Shown here piece by piece: positions 1 to 7,105 of a stretch of DNA of 17,297 nt. A model generated the notes under the pieces. It saw nothing but the letters and a program-made list of their open reading frames with translations. It was not told the DNA's origin and did no database searches. How positions within the stretch are numbered: the stretch's first letter is position 1; each line of letters opens with the position of its first letter. Source of the stretch: Bifidobacteriaceae bacterium (lineage in GTDB: Bacteria > Actinomycetota > Actinomycetes > Actinomycetales > WQXJ01); assembly GCA_031265345.1 (NCBI GenBank), contig JAISCU010000210.1:1-17297 (forward strand). The letters are read 5' to 3'. The position numbers and the translations under genes are program-made.

Positions 1-709
1 CCGAGTCGTCGGCCGCAGGTTCGGGGTGCTTCTGGTCCACGACGGCGGCGCAGCCGCCCACCTCGGCGTCTCGTCCCTCGTCGGTCCCGTCCCAACCGGT
101 CAACGCCATGTCGTAGGCCGCCCCCGCCGAGGCGGACAGGCCCTCGCGGTACTCCTGGTTCTTGATGTCCTCCTCGGTCGGGTCCGGCTCGGTCGGGTTG
201 ACCGGCTTGTCGGCCGGGTCTGTTACGGGGCGTATGCCGTAACCGGTGGCCTGGACCTCCGCCAGCGTGTCCGGCAGGTAGGACACCGCCACCATGTCGC
301 CCTCGAGGGCCACGAACGGGTTCGTCGAGAAGAAGTCCGCGGCCTCGACCTGGCGCGGGTAGTACTCGAACCCGGCCTTCTTCATGCAGCTGGCCGTCTC
401 GGCCTCGCGTTCATTGAGCCAGTCGGCCCGCTCGCGCATGGACTGGCCGGTCTGGACCGCCTGGTCGAGAGCGTGGTAGGCGTCGAAATACGGCGTCAAC
501 GGCAGGCCGCCGGGGACCTCCGTGAACTGGGTCGGCTCGTACTCCGCCGCCTCAGCGTTCGCTGAGGGCGTTTCAGAAGTAGGGACGCCGAGCGACGGAT
601 CGTCTTTGGCCGGCGTGGCCTCGCAGGCCCCGAGCAGCGGCGCCGCCGCTGCCGCGAGCGTCAGCGACGCGATCACCCCGACACCACGCCGGCCAAAGCG
701 CTTCCTCAT
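1..709 (-). CDS. Putative lipoprotein, 3'-partial (runs off left edge)
   Basis: The frame is open from ATG at 709 to the window edge (236 codons, no stop), so the C-terminus is missing. Residues 1-29 form a lipoprotein signal: basic MRKRFGRR, a hydrophobic Ala/Leu stretch, then lipobox LGAC with the lipidated Cys at position 29. The mature part is acidic and Pro/Thr/Glu-rich, with two further cysteines visible (one in a SCMKKAGFEY stretch, one in a GGCAA stretch). I recognise no catalytic domain. Such lipoproteins are anchored to the outer face of the cytoplasmic membrane. The start lies 2 nt after the stop of the upstream peptidoglycan-binding-like gene, so the two are probably cotranscribed and translationally coupled. 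The function is unknown; a surface-anchored partner of the secreted upstream protein is an inference. Confidence 0.8.
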   Translation of the reverse strand, partial: MRKRFGRRGVGVIASLTLAAAAAPLLGACEATPAKDDPSLGVPTSETPSANAEAAEYEPTQFTEVPGGLPLTPYFDAYHALDQAVQTGQSMRERADWLNEREAETASCMKKAGFEYYPRQVEAADFFSTNPFVALEGDMVAVSYLPDTLAEVQATGYGIRPVTDPADKPVNPTEPDPTEEDIKNQEYREGLSASAGAAYDMALTGWDGTDEGRDAEVGGCAAVVDQKHPEPAADDS

Positions 710-711
710 GG

Positions 712-1176
712 TCAGATGGCCCAATCCTTGACGCAGGTCTCCCGGAGCTGGCCATACTCATCCGTATACGACCAGTAGAACTTCATGGCGTTGTGGGTCT
801 TCAGGCCATATTTGCCGTCGATGTCGTTGCCCTTCAGGCCGCTCAGGATCTGGACCACCCGGAGCCTGTGGTAGGTGGCGTCACCGAAGTCTCCGTCGGC
901 ATTGATGGGATTCGACTTCACGTTGCAGTAGTTCATCTGCTGTTGCAGGTTCTTCACCGCGACGTTGGCGATGCCCACGCCGAGGTAGCAGTTCCTCCCG
1001 GCGGCGCCGCCGCTGGACGGGATGTAGGCCCGGTAGGAGCCCCAGACTTGGGTGTTGGTGGTGGTGCAGTTCGCGACGGCGGCGGCGTTGGCCGCGTCCG
1101 CGGGTTGGCTGGTCGTGGCGATCAGCCCGGCGGCGCCCAGGCCGATTGTGGCCAGCAGCGCGAGTAGTTTCTTCAT
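712..1176 (-). CDS. Secreted protein with peptidoglycan-binding-like domain
   Basis: The product is 154 aa. I chose ATG 1176 because GGGAGG lies about 10 nt upstream and translation then begins directly with a Sec signal peptide (MKKLLALLAT, hydrophobic core, Ala-rich cleavage region near residue 28). An upstream in-frame start would place a hydrophilic tail before the signal. Residues about 68-135 resemble a peptidoglycan-binding domain 1 repeat: an N-terminal helix with LQQQMNYC, then NADGDFGDATYHRLRVVQ and a second DGKYGLKTHNAMKFYW half-repeat. Four cysteines (37, 63, 84, 148) in an exported protein suggest two disulphides. No catalytic domain is attached, so a wall-binding or structural role is inferred. 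A downstream lipoprotein gene follows after 2 nt. A promoter candidate lies about 105 nt upstream. Confidence 0.8.
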   Translation of the reverse strand: MKKLLALLATIGLGAAGLIATTSQPADAANAAAVANCTTTNTQVWGSYRAYIPSSGGAAGRNCYLGVGIANVAVKNLQQQMNYCNVKSNPINADGDFGDATYHRLRVVQILSGLKGNDIDGKYGLKTHNAMKFYWSYTDEYGQLRETCVKDWAI

Positions 1177-1484
1177 TGGACGTGTGTTCCTCCCGGACAG
1201 TTGGGGCGGTAGTCGAGGACACATCGAATTGAGCTTCCCCCGAGAACCCGGCCGGATCGGTCGAACCGGTGCCTTGCCATTCTAAGCACGCCAGGGCGGG
1301 GCGAGTCAAATTGGGGCCTCCGGTCGTCAAAGACATCCCAAAGAATCACCCAAGGCACGTCGGCAAGCCTGCGCGCGAGCCCACCGGCCCGGTCGCCGGT
1401 GAGGGCTATCCATGCTGCCGTGGGCCGTCGGGGCAGTTTCCGGTGACCTGCGCGCCCCGGCCCGTCCCCTAACTGTCAAGCGAA
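1177..1484. other. Non-coding stretch
   Basis: I find no credible gene in these 308 bases. Besides the promoter candidate at 1279-1309, there is a 7-bp perfect stem (CACCGGC / GCCGGTG, 6-nt loop) at 1382-1401 without a T-tract. On the minus strand TTGACA occurs at 1479-1474 without a convincing -10 partner. Confidence 0.5.
1279..1309 (-). promoter_or_regulatory. Sigma-70-like promoter for the secreted-protein/lipoprotein pair
   Basis: On the minus strand TTGACT (1309-1304) is followed after 19 nt by TAGAAT (1284-1279). Both hexamers are close to consensus; the spacer is slightly long. It would give a leader of roughly 95-100 nt before ATG 1176. It lies in the non-coding stretch between this pair and the Fic remnant. 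Confidence 0.45.
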
Positions 1485-1700
1485 TCAGCGGCCTCGATGA
1501 ACAATGACGCGCAAAACCCCGGACTCGGCGCGGGCGCGCCCCTGGTGGCGGGCACCCGGCCACCAGTTCGGCAGTGACATGGACAGGCCTTTCGCCGGTT
1601 CGGTCGTGTGGCCCTGCGCTAGCGTGTGCGCCGAACGGCCGAGTGCCTCGGCAACGGCATTGAGTTTGCCCATCGGCGTCACCGGGACCGACAGCCTCAC
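1485..1700 (-). CDS. Possible small hypothetical protein coupled to the Fic remnant
   Basis: The ORF is 71 codons, with GTG at 1700-1698 overlapping the TGA stop of the Fic frame (1699-1697) as GTGA, an arrangement typical of translational coupling. Third codon positions are mostly G or C, as in genuine genes of this window. The product starts MRLSVPVTPMGKLNAVAEAL and becomes Arg/Gly-rich at the end. I recognise no family and see no signal peptide or membrane segment. It sits beside a decayed gene, so it could equally be a remnant or a chance open frame. Confidence 0.3.
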   Translation of the reverse strand: MRLSVPVTPMGKLNAVAEALGRSAHTLAQGHTTEPAKGLSMSLPNWWPGARHQGRARAESGVLRVIVHRGR

Positions 1701-2344
1701 GGTCGCGACCTGCGCGACGACCGCTCGGCGAAGCGCTCCAGAACCGCCAGCGCGGCATCGGACTGCCAGACGCGGTTGCGGCGACTGGCCGTGACCTGGC
1801 GCAACACCCCGGCGGCGGCCAACTTGTCGAGGGCGCGGCGGGCGGTCGGCTCGGACAGCCCGAGCCTGCCGGTCACGAAGGCTGTGTTGACGACTGGCTG
1901 GGCGAACAAGTGGTCCGCGAGGCGACGGCAGGCGGCATCGGCGCGGGCGGTGATGGCACCGGACCAGGCCGCGCGCACTTCCGCGATGTCCGCCGCCATT
2001 GCGCGGCCATTGCCGATCCCGGCGACGGCGGCTTCAGCCACCCTCGCGATGATCGGTTCCACATCGCCCTCGTGGTATGCGGACAAGGCAGCGAAATAGC
2101 CGGGCGAGTCGTGCAACAAGCCCGACGAGACCGGCACCGTGACGTAGCGGACCAGACCGCGAGCCCGCAACACGGTGTGGATCAGCACCCGGCCGGCGCG
2201 CCCGTTGCCGTCAGTGAACGGATGGATGGTCTCGAACTGCGCGTGAACCAGCGCAGCGTGCACCAACGCGGGCATGTCGGCGCGCCCGGCGAATCGAGCC
2301 AGGTCGGCCATGGCGGCTGGGACGTGAGCATAGAAGGGAGGCAC
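1697..2344 (-). pseudogene. Fic family protein, 5'-truncated (Fic core plus winged helix)
   Basis: From GTG 2344 the frame gives 215 aa. The canonical Fic motif HPFTDGNGRAGR is intact at residues 41-52, with catalytic His41, and a winged-helix-like C-terminus follows (about 150-205, LGLSEPTARRALDKLAAAGVL). Fic enzymes transfer AMP or related groups from nucleotides to target proteins. Full-length proteins of this type carry an N-terminal Fic_N region and several core helices before the motif, usually well over 100 residues; only 40 remain here. The conserved-looking segment continues upstream of the GTG (encoding ITAEF before VPPFYAHVP) until an in-frame TGA at about 2360, which indicates that the 5' part was lost rather than a natural short form. 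The fragment abuts a plus-strand coding fragment and a repeat-rich region. It is probably inactive, though residual expression cannot be excluded. Confidence 0.72.
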
Positions 2345-2402
2345 GAACTCGGCGGTGATTAAGCCTCAATCCGCCGATGGGTGGGGCGCGACACGGCCCT
2401 GA

Positions 2403-2676
2403 ATGAGCACGAAAATACCTTTCTGACCTGGGGAAATGGCTGTTGCAGGTAGTTCCAGTATCCCAGAGGGAGAAAGGCATCTTCGTCTTCCAGATGACAG
2501 TCTTCAGCACGCCGACCGTGGCCCGGATCGCCCGCGCCGGTTTCGACGACGACGACCTGGCGGCGCACGCCGGCGCCGTCGCGGTCATGGAGCTGGCGGC
2601 GAAGGCGGGCCAGGCACTCAATGTCGAACCGCGCGACCTCGGCTGTGGCTGCATCAACAGCGGCCTGGACGGCTGA
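2403..2676 (+). pseudogene. Plus-strand coding fragment of unknown family, possible frameshift
   Basis: The frame 2407-2676 is open (stop TGA 2674-2676) and has strongly GC-biased third positions, unlike the overlapping minus-strand frames, so I read it as the genuine coding direction. It encodes RKYLSDLGKWLLQVVPVSQ, then FVFQMTVFSTP and an Ala-rich acidic helix-like region (GFDDDDLAAHAGAVAVMELAAKAG). An ATG at 2403 precedes it in another frame; removing one A from the AAAA run at 2412-2415 would join them into a 90-residue ORF. Otherwise TTG 2443 or ATG 2494 could serve as start. I see no good ribosome binding site. No family is recognised. It lies head-to-head with the truncated Fic gene. 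Confidence 0.35.
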
Positions 2677-2787
2677 CGGAACCGACGGTGTCGATCTCAT
2701 GTTCGGTGGCACAACAGCCGCATCGTACGGGCGGTCAATCAAGTCCTCGAACCGAAACGATTGCCCCGGTGCGGGACAGCTCCCGGG

Positions 2788-3052
2788 AGAAAGACAAATC
2801 CCCTGTATCTCGTGAACCAGTTCCAGGGGATTCGTCCTTTGGCCGCGCCTGGTTTTCGCGAGTTCCAGTGGATTTGTCTTTCTGCTTGCGCGACCGGCCT
2901 GCATGATCGGTGAACCCGCAGGTCAGAGAGGGCAGCCCGAAACGGGGGCGGCGGAGAAAGACAAATCCCCTGGATGTCGCGGGACGGGGGCTTGGGAGAA
3001 AGCCGGATTCCCTGGATGTCGTGATCGAGTTCCAGTGGATTTGTCTTTCTGC
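2788..3052. repeat. Interspersed inverted-repeat family (AGAAAGACAAATCC arms)
   Basis: Left arms of the form GAGAAAGACAAATCCCCTGG occur at 2788-2805, 2954-2980 and, degenerate, 2996-3023. Right arms of the form GAGTTCCAGTGGATTTGTC occur at 2860-2885 and 3027-3052, identical over 26 nt, with a diverged right arm at 2823-2840. Left and right arms are reverse complements with about one mismatch in 20 nt. At least two left-right units (2788-2840 and 2996-3052) can fold into hairpins, and arms from different units can also pair. No coding content or transposase is associated. The structure resembles a REP- or MITE-like non-autonomous element family. Confidence 0.75.
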
Positions 3053-3076
3053 TCGCGTGATCAACCCGCGCGAACG

Positions 3077-3352
3077 CTGAAATGCGGGTCAACGAGGTTC
3101 GTGGTCGCCGCGCCCGTGCCACGAAGGCCGTTGAGGCGCATTTCGCGCCGGACTGGGCGGGATTCCGCGCCACCGGGGGGCTGAAATGCGGGTAAACGAG
3201 GTTCGTGGTCGCGGTGGTCGTGCCACGAAGGCGTTTGAGGCGCATTTCGCGCCGGACTGGGCGGGATTCCGCGCCACCGGGGGGCTGAAATGCGGGTCAG
3301 CGAGGTTCGTGGTCGCCGCGCCCGTGCCACGAGGGCGTTTGAGGCGCATTTC
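3077..3352. repeat. Three 104-bp tandem units, each a long imperfect hairpin
   Basis: Units begin at 3077, 3181 and 3285 with CTGAAATGCGGGT, an exact 104-bp period. Each unit contains a 26-nt left arm (3079-3104 in unit 1), a 14-nt loop, and a 26-nt right arm (3119-3144) ending GAGGCGCATTTC. In unit 1 the arms pair at 21 of 26 positions, with the outer 8 bp and inner 7 bp perfect. Hairpins lie at 3079-3144, 3183-3248 and 3287-3352. The 38-bp spacer after units 1 and 2 is identical, while sequence after unit 3 diverges. Arms differ more between copies than the spacer does. Confidence 0.85.
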
Positions 3353-3450
3353 GCGCCGAGCCGGGCGGCGTCGTCGCGCCAACCCTGCGGGGCCGGTCGG
3401 GCCGACCACAGGGCATCGCCCGTGGAGCAGCCCAAGAACCACCCCCAATG

Positions 3451-6099
3451 TCAGAGGTCCTGGTGCCGCTGCATGTAACGGAACGCCAGCCAACCGAGCG
3501 GCACCCGCGCCCAATAGGTGATGGCCCGGAACAGGACGGCGGCGGAGGCGGCAGTGGCCGTCGCCACGCCAACAGTGCGTAAACCAGCGGTCAAGGCAAT
3601 CTCAACACCGCCCAAGCCCCCCGGCGTGGGAGCAGCCGACCCGGCGGTGTTGCCGAGGAAGTAGACCAGGGTGACCGCGCCCAAGGACAAATCGGTCAGG
3701 CCGAATGACATCAAGGCGGCCCAGAAGGACGCCACGAACCCGCCGAATTGCACAACGGTTCCGGCCATGGCGAAGACCATGCGCTTGGGGCGGCCCATCA
3801 CCCAGACCAGGCGCGGCCAGACCTGCGCCAGCGTCGGGCCGACCTTGGCCCACAGCCAGTTGCGCAGCCGGGGGATCAGCAGCAGCGAGCCGAGGATCAA
3901 GACCGCGATGGCCACCACCACGATCCCGGTCACGGGAAGATTCGACAGCACCCCCGTCTCCCCGGTCGCCAGAGTGGTGACCACCAGCAGCACCAGGGTC
4001 GAGACGAACAGCGCCACCTGCGCCAACGCCACGGTGGCGGCGGCCAGCGAGGTCCGCACGCCTTGGCGGTTGAGCATGCGCATGTTGATGGCGATGGGAC
4101 CCACCCCGCCCGGCATGGTGATGGCTGCGAAGGAGGAGGCGACCTGCGTCAATATGGCCTTGCGCAAGGAGATCCGCACCGGCAGGAACCCGACCATGGT
4201 CATCGCGGCGCCGACATAGGTGGCCAGCGACAGACCGAAGGACGCCGCCATCCACCACGGATTGGCTTGGCTGATCGCCTCGACCATCTGGTTGAAATTG
4301 AACTTCGTGACAACAGCCCAGATGGCCACCAAGGTCATCGCGGCGATCAGAACGGTCCTCCAGCCGAAACGGACCATCTGGAAGGGCACGGCGGCGGATT
4401 CGGTCGGCGTCAGATCAGCCAGTTCCTGCCGGGTCGCGTCGATCACGCTCCGGTTCGCGCGGGCCGCCTCACGGGTCGAGGCCGGGAACACCACCGGCTG
4501 CAACAGCCCCGAGACGGCGGTCAGGGTGGAGGCTGGGAGCACCGCCGATGCCGCCGCCACGGCCCTGCCCGCTCCCACCCTGAGGGCCAGCACGGCGACC
4601 ATCTGGGCCAGGTCCATCGACCGCGCCAGTTCCGAGGAGGCCACGTCGCCGCTCTCCCACCCGATCAGCCAGACCTGCTGCGTTTCGCCGGAATCGGGTC
4701 CGAACAGCACCGAGGAGGAGGTGATGTCCCGGTGCGCCAGCCCGGCCTGGTGCGCCCGGTCGAGTTGGCGCCACACGTCGATCAGCGCGGAATCGGAAAT
4801 CTCGCTCGGGCGCATGTCCGCCAGTGCCCGCAGCCCCGCGGGGTGGCTCTGCAGCAGCATCATCGAGTCGGCGGCCTCGCCCACGCCCAGCAGTTTCGGG
4901 GTCCGCACGCCCGCCGAGGTCGCGGCGTAGGCCAGCAGCGCCGCCCGTTCGGCCGCCCCGCGCAGCGACCGCCCCGACCGCTGGTCCATGCCCCGCAGCC
5001 GCAACGCCCGCCAGGTGGCTTGCAGAAAGCCCAGCACTTGCCGGTCGCCGTCGAGCACTATCGCGTCGTAGCGCCGCCCGTCCGCCTCGTACACGGCGTA
5101 GACCCGGTTGCCGCCCTGCCGCTCCAGCGCCCGCGAGGTCGAGTCGGACACCGCCATTTCCGCCGCCGATGCCGCCGTCCCAGCATCCCGCCCGCCGTCG
5201 GGGTCTTCCGGGCCCGTCACCGGCAGCCTGGTGGTCTGCGCCTCGGCCGATCCAGCGGCATCGGGCAAAGGGGGCTGGTCAGTGGAATCCCGGATCGAGC
5301 GCACGTCCAACCGCTCGGTGGGGCTCTCGGGATCGGAGATGTCGCGTACCCGCACGATCCGCGCGGGCTCCAACCCGGCCCCGCGAATCCCCGCGACCAG
5401 CGCCGAGCCGGTCGCGCGGTCGGTGGTGACGCCGAGGGCGTAGCGGACGGCCAGCCCGGCCAGCCGCCCCACCAGCACGGTCACAATGGCGGCGGGCAAG
5501 CTGGCCCCGGCGGTCAGCACCCAAGCCGCCACCGCGAACCACAACACGTTCCACGAGACCGTCATGATGGGGCGTCGTGAACGCGGACCCATCGCCGTCA
5601 ACACGCCCGCCAGCAGTGATGTGAGCGGGGCTATCGCCACCAGGAGGCGGCCGTTGGCGACCACCGACAGGCCTTCCGTCAGCGGGTCGTAATCGACGGC
5701 GCGGATGGCCCAGGCGGCGAGCCCCGCCAGCGCCACGGCCCCGATCCCGCCCACGATCCCCTGGAGCGCCAGCAAGAACTGCCGCCGGAACAGCGCCGAC
5801 GCCACCACCACGGCGGGCAACAGCAGCGTCGCCAGGCTCATCAACACGTTGCCGATGGCCTGCAAGATCGCCGTGACCGGGTGCGCCAGCGTGCGGATGT
5901 CCTCGGTCATGGCGTCCGTGGTGCCCTGGGCGAAGATCGACAGGACCACCATCGCCGCCAGCCCGATGAAGGCGAAGACTGCTCCGACCAGGTCGCTCGA
6001 GAGGTGGACGCGTCCGGCCGGGGCGTCGATCACCTCGACGCCGTGGAAGCGCTGCCGGGTCGAGGGCTCGTCCCCCCGGTCCTTGCCTGGCGCGCTCAC
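3451..6099 (-). CDS. Multidomain membrane protein: TM region, pseudokinase-like domain, LPG-synthase-type TM domain
   Basis: The product is 882 aa. Residues 37-220 hold about five membrane segments. Residues 330-565 look like a protein-kinase/phosphotransferase fold with LAHRDITSSSVLF (HRD at 456-458), but the usual metal-binding Asn after HRD is Ser and no DFG is seen (LIGWESG instead), so it may be catalytically dead. Residues 580-870 match the YbhN/UPF0104 'lysylphosphatidylglycerol synthase TM region', including TMPGGVGP and the C-terminal TPGGLGGVEIALTAGL signature. That fold is a flippase-like membrane domain; no lysyl-transferase domain is present. A role in lipid or glycolipid translocation controlled by the cytosolic domain is an inference. 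GTG 6099 is chosen because TAGGCT lies 7 nt upstream and residues 18-36 resemble the usual family N-terminus (RVHLSSDLVGAVF). The gene appears to form its own transcription unit ending in the repeat region. Confidence 0.85.
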   Translation of the reverse strand: MSAPGKDRGDEPSTRQRFHGVEVIDAPAGRVHLSSDLVGAVFAFIGLAAMVVLSIFAQGTTDAMTEDIRTLAHPVTAILQAIGNVLMSLATLLLPAVVVASALFRRQFLLALQGIVGGIGAVALAGLAAWAIRAVDYDPLTEGLSVVANGRLLVAIAPLTSLLAGVLTAMGPRSRRPIMTVSWNVLWFAVAAWVLTAGASLPAAIVTVLVGRLAGLAVRYALGVTTDRATGSALVAGIRGAGLEPARIVRVRDISDPESPTERLDVRSIRDSTDQPPLPDAAGSAEAQTTRLPVTGPEDPDGGRDAGTAASAAEMAVSDSTSRALERQGGNRVYAVYEADGRRYDAIVLDGDRQVLGFLQATWRALRLRGMDQRSGRSLRGAAERAALLAYAATSAGVRTPKLLGVGEAADSMMLLQSHPAGLRALADMRPSEISDSALIDVWRQLDRAHQAGLAHRDITSSSVLFGPDSGETQQVWLIGWESGDVASSELARSMDLAQMVAVLALRVGAGRAVAAASAVLPASTLTAVSGLLQPVVFPASTREAARANRSVIDATRQELADLTPTESAAVPFQMVRFGWRTVLIAAMTLVAIWAVVTKFNFNQMVEAISQANPWWMAASFGLSLATYVGAAMTMVGFLPVRISLRKAILTQVASSFAAITMPGGVGPIAINMRMLNRQGVRTSLAAATVALAQVALFVSTLVLLVVTTLATGETGVLSNLPVTGIVVVAIAVLILGSLLLIPRLRNWLWAKVGPTLAQVWPRLVWVMGRPKRMVFAMAGTVVQFGGFVASFWAALMSFGLTDLSLGAVTLVYFLGNTAGSAAPTPGGLGGVEIALTAGLRTVGVATATAASAAVLFRAITYWARVPLGWLAFRYMQRHQDL

Positions 6100-6106
6100 G
6101 CCGCCC

Positions 6107-6112
6107 AGCCTA
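6107..6112 (-). promoter_or_regulatory. -10 element for a leaderless transcript of the membrane/pseudokinase gene
   Basis: TAGGCT (minus strand) lies 7 nt before the GTG start at 6099. No Shine-Dalgarno sequence fits the gap, so transcription would begin at or next to the start codon. The identical hexamer precedes the starts at 7081 and 13218. Confidence 0.5.
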
Positions 6113-6160
6113 CGACACGGCGCGGCGGACCAGGGGGTAACACGCGACGGGCGGCACCGG

Positions 6161-7081
6161 TCAAGTCAGCCACGAAGGGTCGATCAGGCTGGGACCCACG
6201 AACGCCACCAGATCGATCAAAGTGTGGGCCAACACCAACGGCATGACCCGCCGCCGCCGTGCGTAGAACCACGCGAACACCAGCCCCATCGCCACGTTGC
6301 CGACGAACGGCCCGAAGCCCTGGTAGAGATGGTACGAGCCGCGCAGCAGGGCCGACGCGACCATCCACGCCCACGGCCGCCAGCCCAGCTCGGTCAGGCG
6401 CTCGGCCAGGTAGCCCACCACGACCACTTCCTCCAGCACGCCGTTCTGCAGGGCTGCCAGCACCAGGACGGGCACGGTCCACCAGAAACCGCCGAGCGAC
6501 TGGGTGGAGATGTGGACGGTCACGCCAAGGGCGCGCCCCAGAAGGTAAAGACCAATACCAGGGAGCCCGATGCCGCCAGCCAGCGCCGCGCCCCACGCCA
6601 GGTCCCGCAGTGGCCGGCTCAGCGTCAGGCCGATCCGCCGGGGGCCCGCCCAGCGGGTCGGCGGGCGGTCCGCGCCGCCGGGGTTGCTGATCAGGCCTGT
6701 GGCGAGGCCGCCGTCCCGGTTGCCGACCACCGGGCCGATTCGACCGCCCGCCGAGCCGCCTGCCGAGCCGCCCGCCGAGCCGCCCGCCAGGCCGCCTGCC
6801 AGCAGATACAGGGCGAGGACCGCCGGGAGCACCGCGAAGCCGATTCCGGCCAATTGGTAGACCAGGTCCAGCCACGGCTTGGCCGAATCGGACGTGTTCA
6901 TGGCGGCGGTCTGCTCCGCCAGGGGCACCGCCTCGGTCAGCCGGTCGATCAAGCGGAGGACGGCGTAGACGGCAGATTGGCCCAGCGACAGGCCCAGCAC
7001 CAACGCCAGTTCGGCCCAGAGCCGTCGCCGGGCGCGCGGGAGCGGCTCGGGCGGTGAGGCGGCGGCGGGCTTTGCGGTCAC
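6161..7081 (-). CDS. CPBP-family intramembrane metalloprotease (CAAX/Abi type)
   Basis: The product is a 306-aa polytopic membrane protein. The C-terminal half carries the CPBP (Abi, PF02517-type) signature: LEEVVVVGYLAERL with Glu217/Glu218, SYHLYQGFGPFVGN with His251 and Asn262, and LAHTLID with His286. These residues form the metal/active site in the family. The Arg that often follows the EE pair is Val, a variant I believe is common in actinobacteria. Residues 98-113 are a Gly/Gly/Ser/Ala repeat linker encoded by 12-bp tandem repeats, separating an N-terminal membrane part from the protease core. Family members cleave prenylated or other membrane peptides, or act as bacteriocin self-immunity proteins; the substrate here is unknown. 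GTG 7081 is 24 bp from the divergent GTG of the neighbouring oxidoreductase, and TAGGCT lies 6 nt upstream of it. Confidence 0.85.
   Translation of the reverse strand: MTAKPAAASPPEPLPRARRRLWAELALVLGLSLGQSAVYAVLRLIDRLTEAVPLAEQTAAMNTSDSAKPWLDLVYQLAGIGFAVLPAVLALYLLAGGLAGGSAGGSAGGSAGGRIGPVVGNRDGGLATGLISNPGGADRPPTRWAGPRRIGLTLSRPLRDLAWGAALAGGIGLPGIGLYLLGRALGVTVHISTQSLGGFWWTVPVLVLAALQNGVLEEVVVVGYLAERLTELGWRPWAWMVASALLRGSYHLYQGFGPFVGNVAMGLVFAWFYARRRRVMPLVLAHTLIDLVAFVGPSLIDPSWLT
6743..6802. repeat. 12-bp tandem repeat inside the CPBP gene
   Basis: Four units of the form GCCGCCYGCCRR run from 6755 to 6802, preceded by one diverged unit (6743-6754). On the coding strand they encode repeats of Gly-Gly-Ser-Ala (residues 98-113). 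Copy number changes would keep the frame, so linker length can vary by slippage. Confidence 0.75.
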
Positions 7082-7087
7082 TCGTTC

Positions 7088-7097
7088 AGCCTATGCT
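7088..7097. promoter_or_regulatory. Interlocked divergent -10 elements
   Basis: The ten bases AGCCTATGCT contain TAGGCT on the minus strand (7093-7088), 6 nt before GTG 7081, and TATGCT on the plus strand (7092-7097), 8 nt before GTG 7106. The two hexamers share the central TA. Both spacings fit leaderless transcripts, so one short bidirectional promoter may serve both genes. No convincing -35 boxes are visible. Confidence 0.5.
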
Positions 7098-7105
7098 TTT
7101 AGACT

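Larger units (their letters stand above)
2677..3450. other. Non-coding, repeat-rich intergenic region
   Basis: These 774 bases contain no gene I can support. Open frames on both strands arise from the repeats: the 104-bp period is not a multiple of three, yet all frames stay largely open because of base composition. The region holds the two repeat families listed separately. Confidence 0.7.

Noticed and set aside
2620..2904. Minus-strand frame with an Ala-rich helix (AVQAAVDAATAEVARFD) resembling the missing N-terminus of Fic.
   Set aside because: Similarity is limited to one low-complexity helix, the frame differs from the Fic frame, and codon bias supports the plus-strand reading at this place.
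3077..3352. The 104-bp tandem hairpins as integron attC sites or a CRISPR array.
   Set aside because: attC sites flank gene cassettes and carry GTTRRRY cores, and CRISPR spacers are unique and about 30-40 bp. Here the spacer is identical and no cassettes lie between the hairpins.
2735..3521. Several open frames across the repeat region on both strands.
   Set aside because: They follow the repeats, give repeated Arg/Pro/Gly-rich peptides in shifting frames, and have no start signals.
3748..5580. 610-codon plus-strand frame, and similar long frames opposite copA (8698-11205) and purB (12124-13404).
   Set aside because: They are antisense shadows: Gly/His/Arg/Gln-rich, no domains, and they lie opposite genes with intact motifs.
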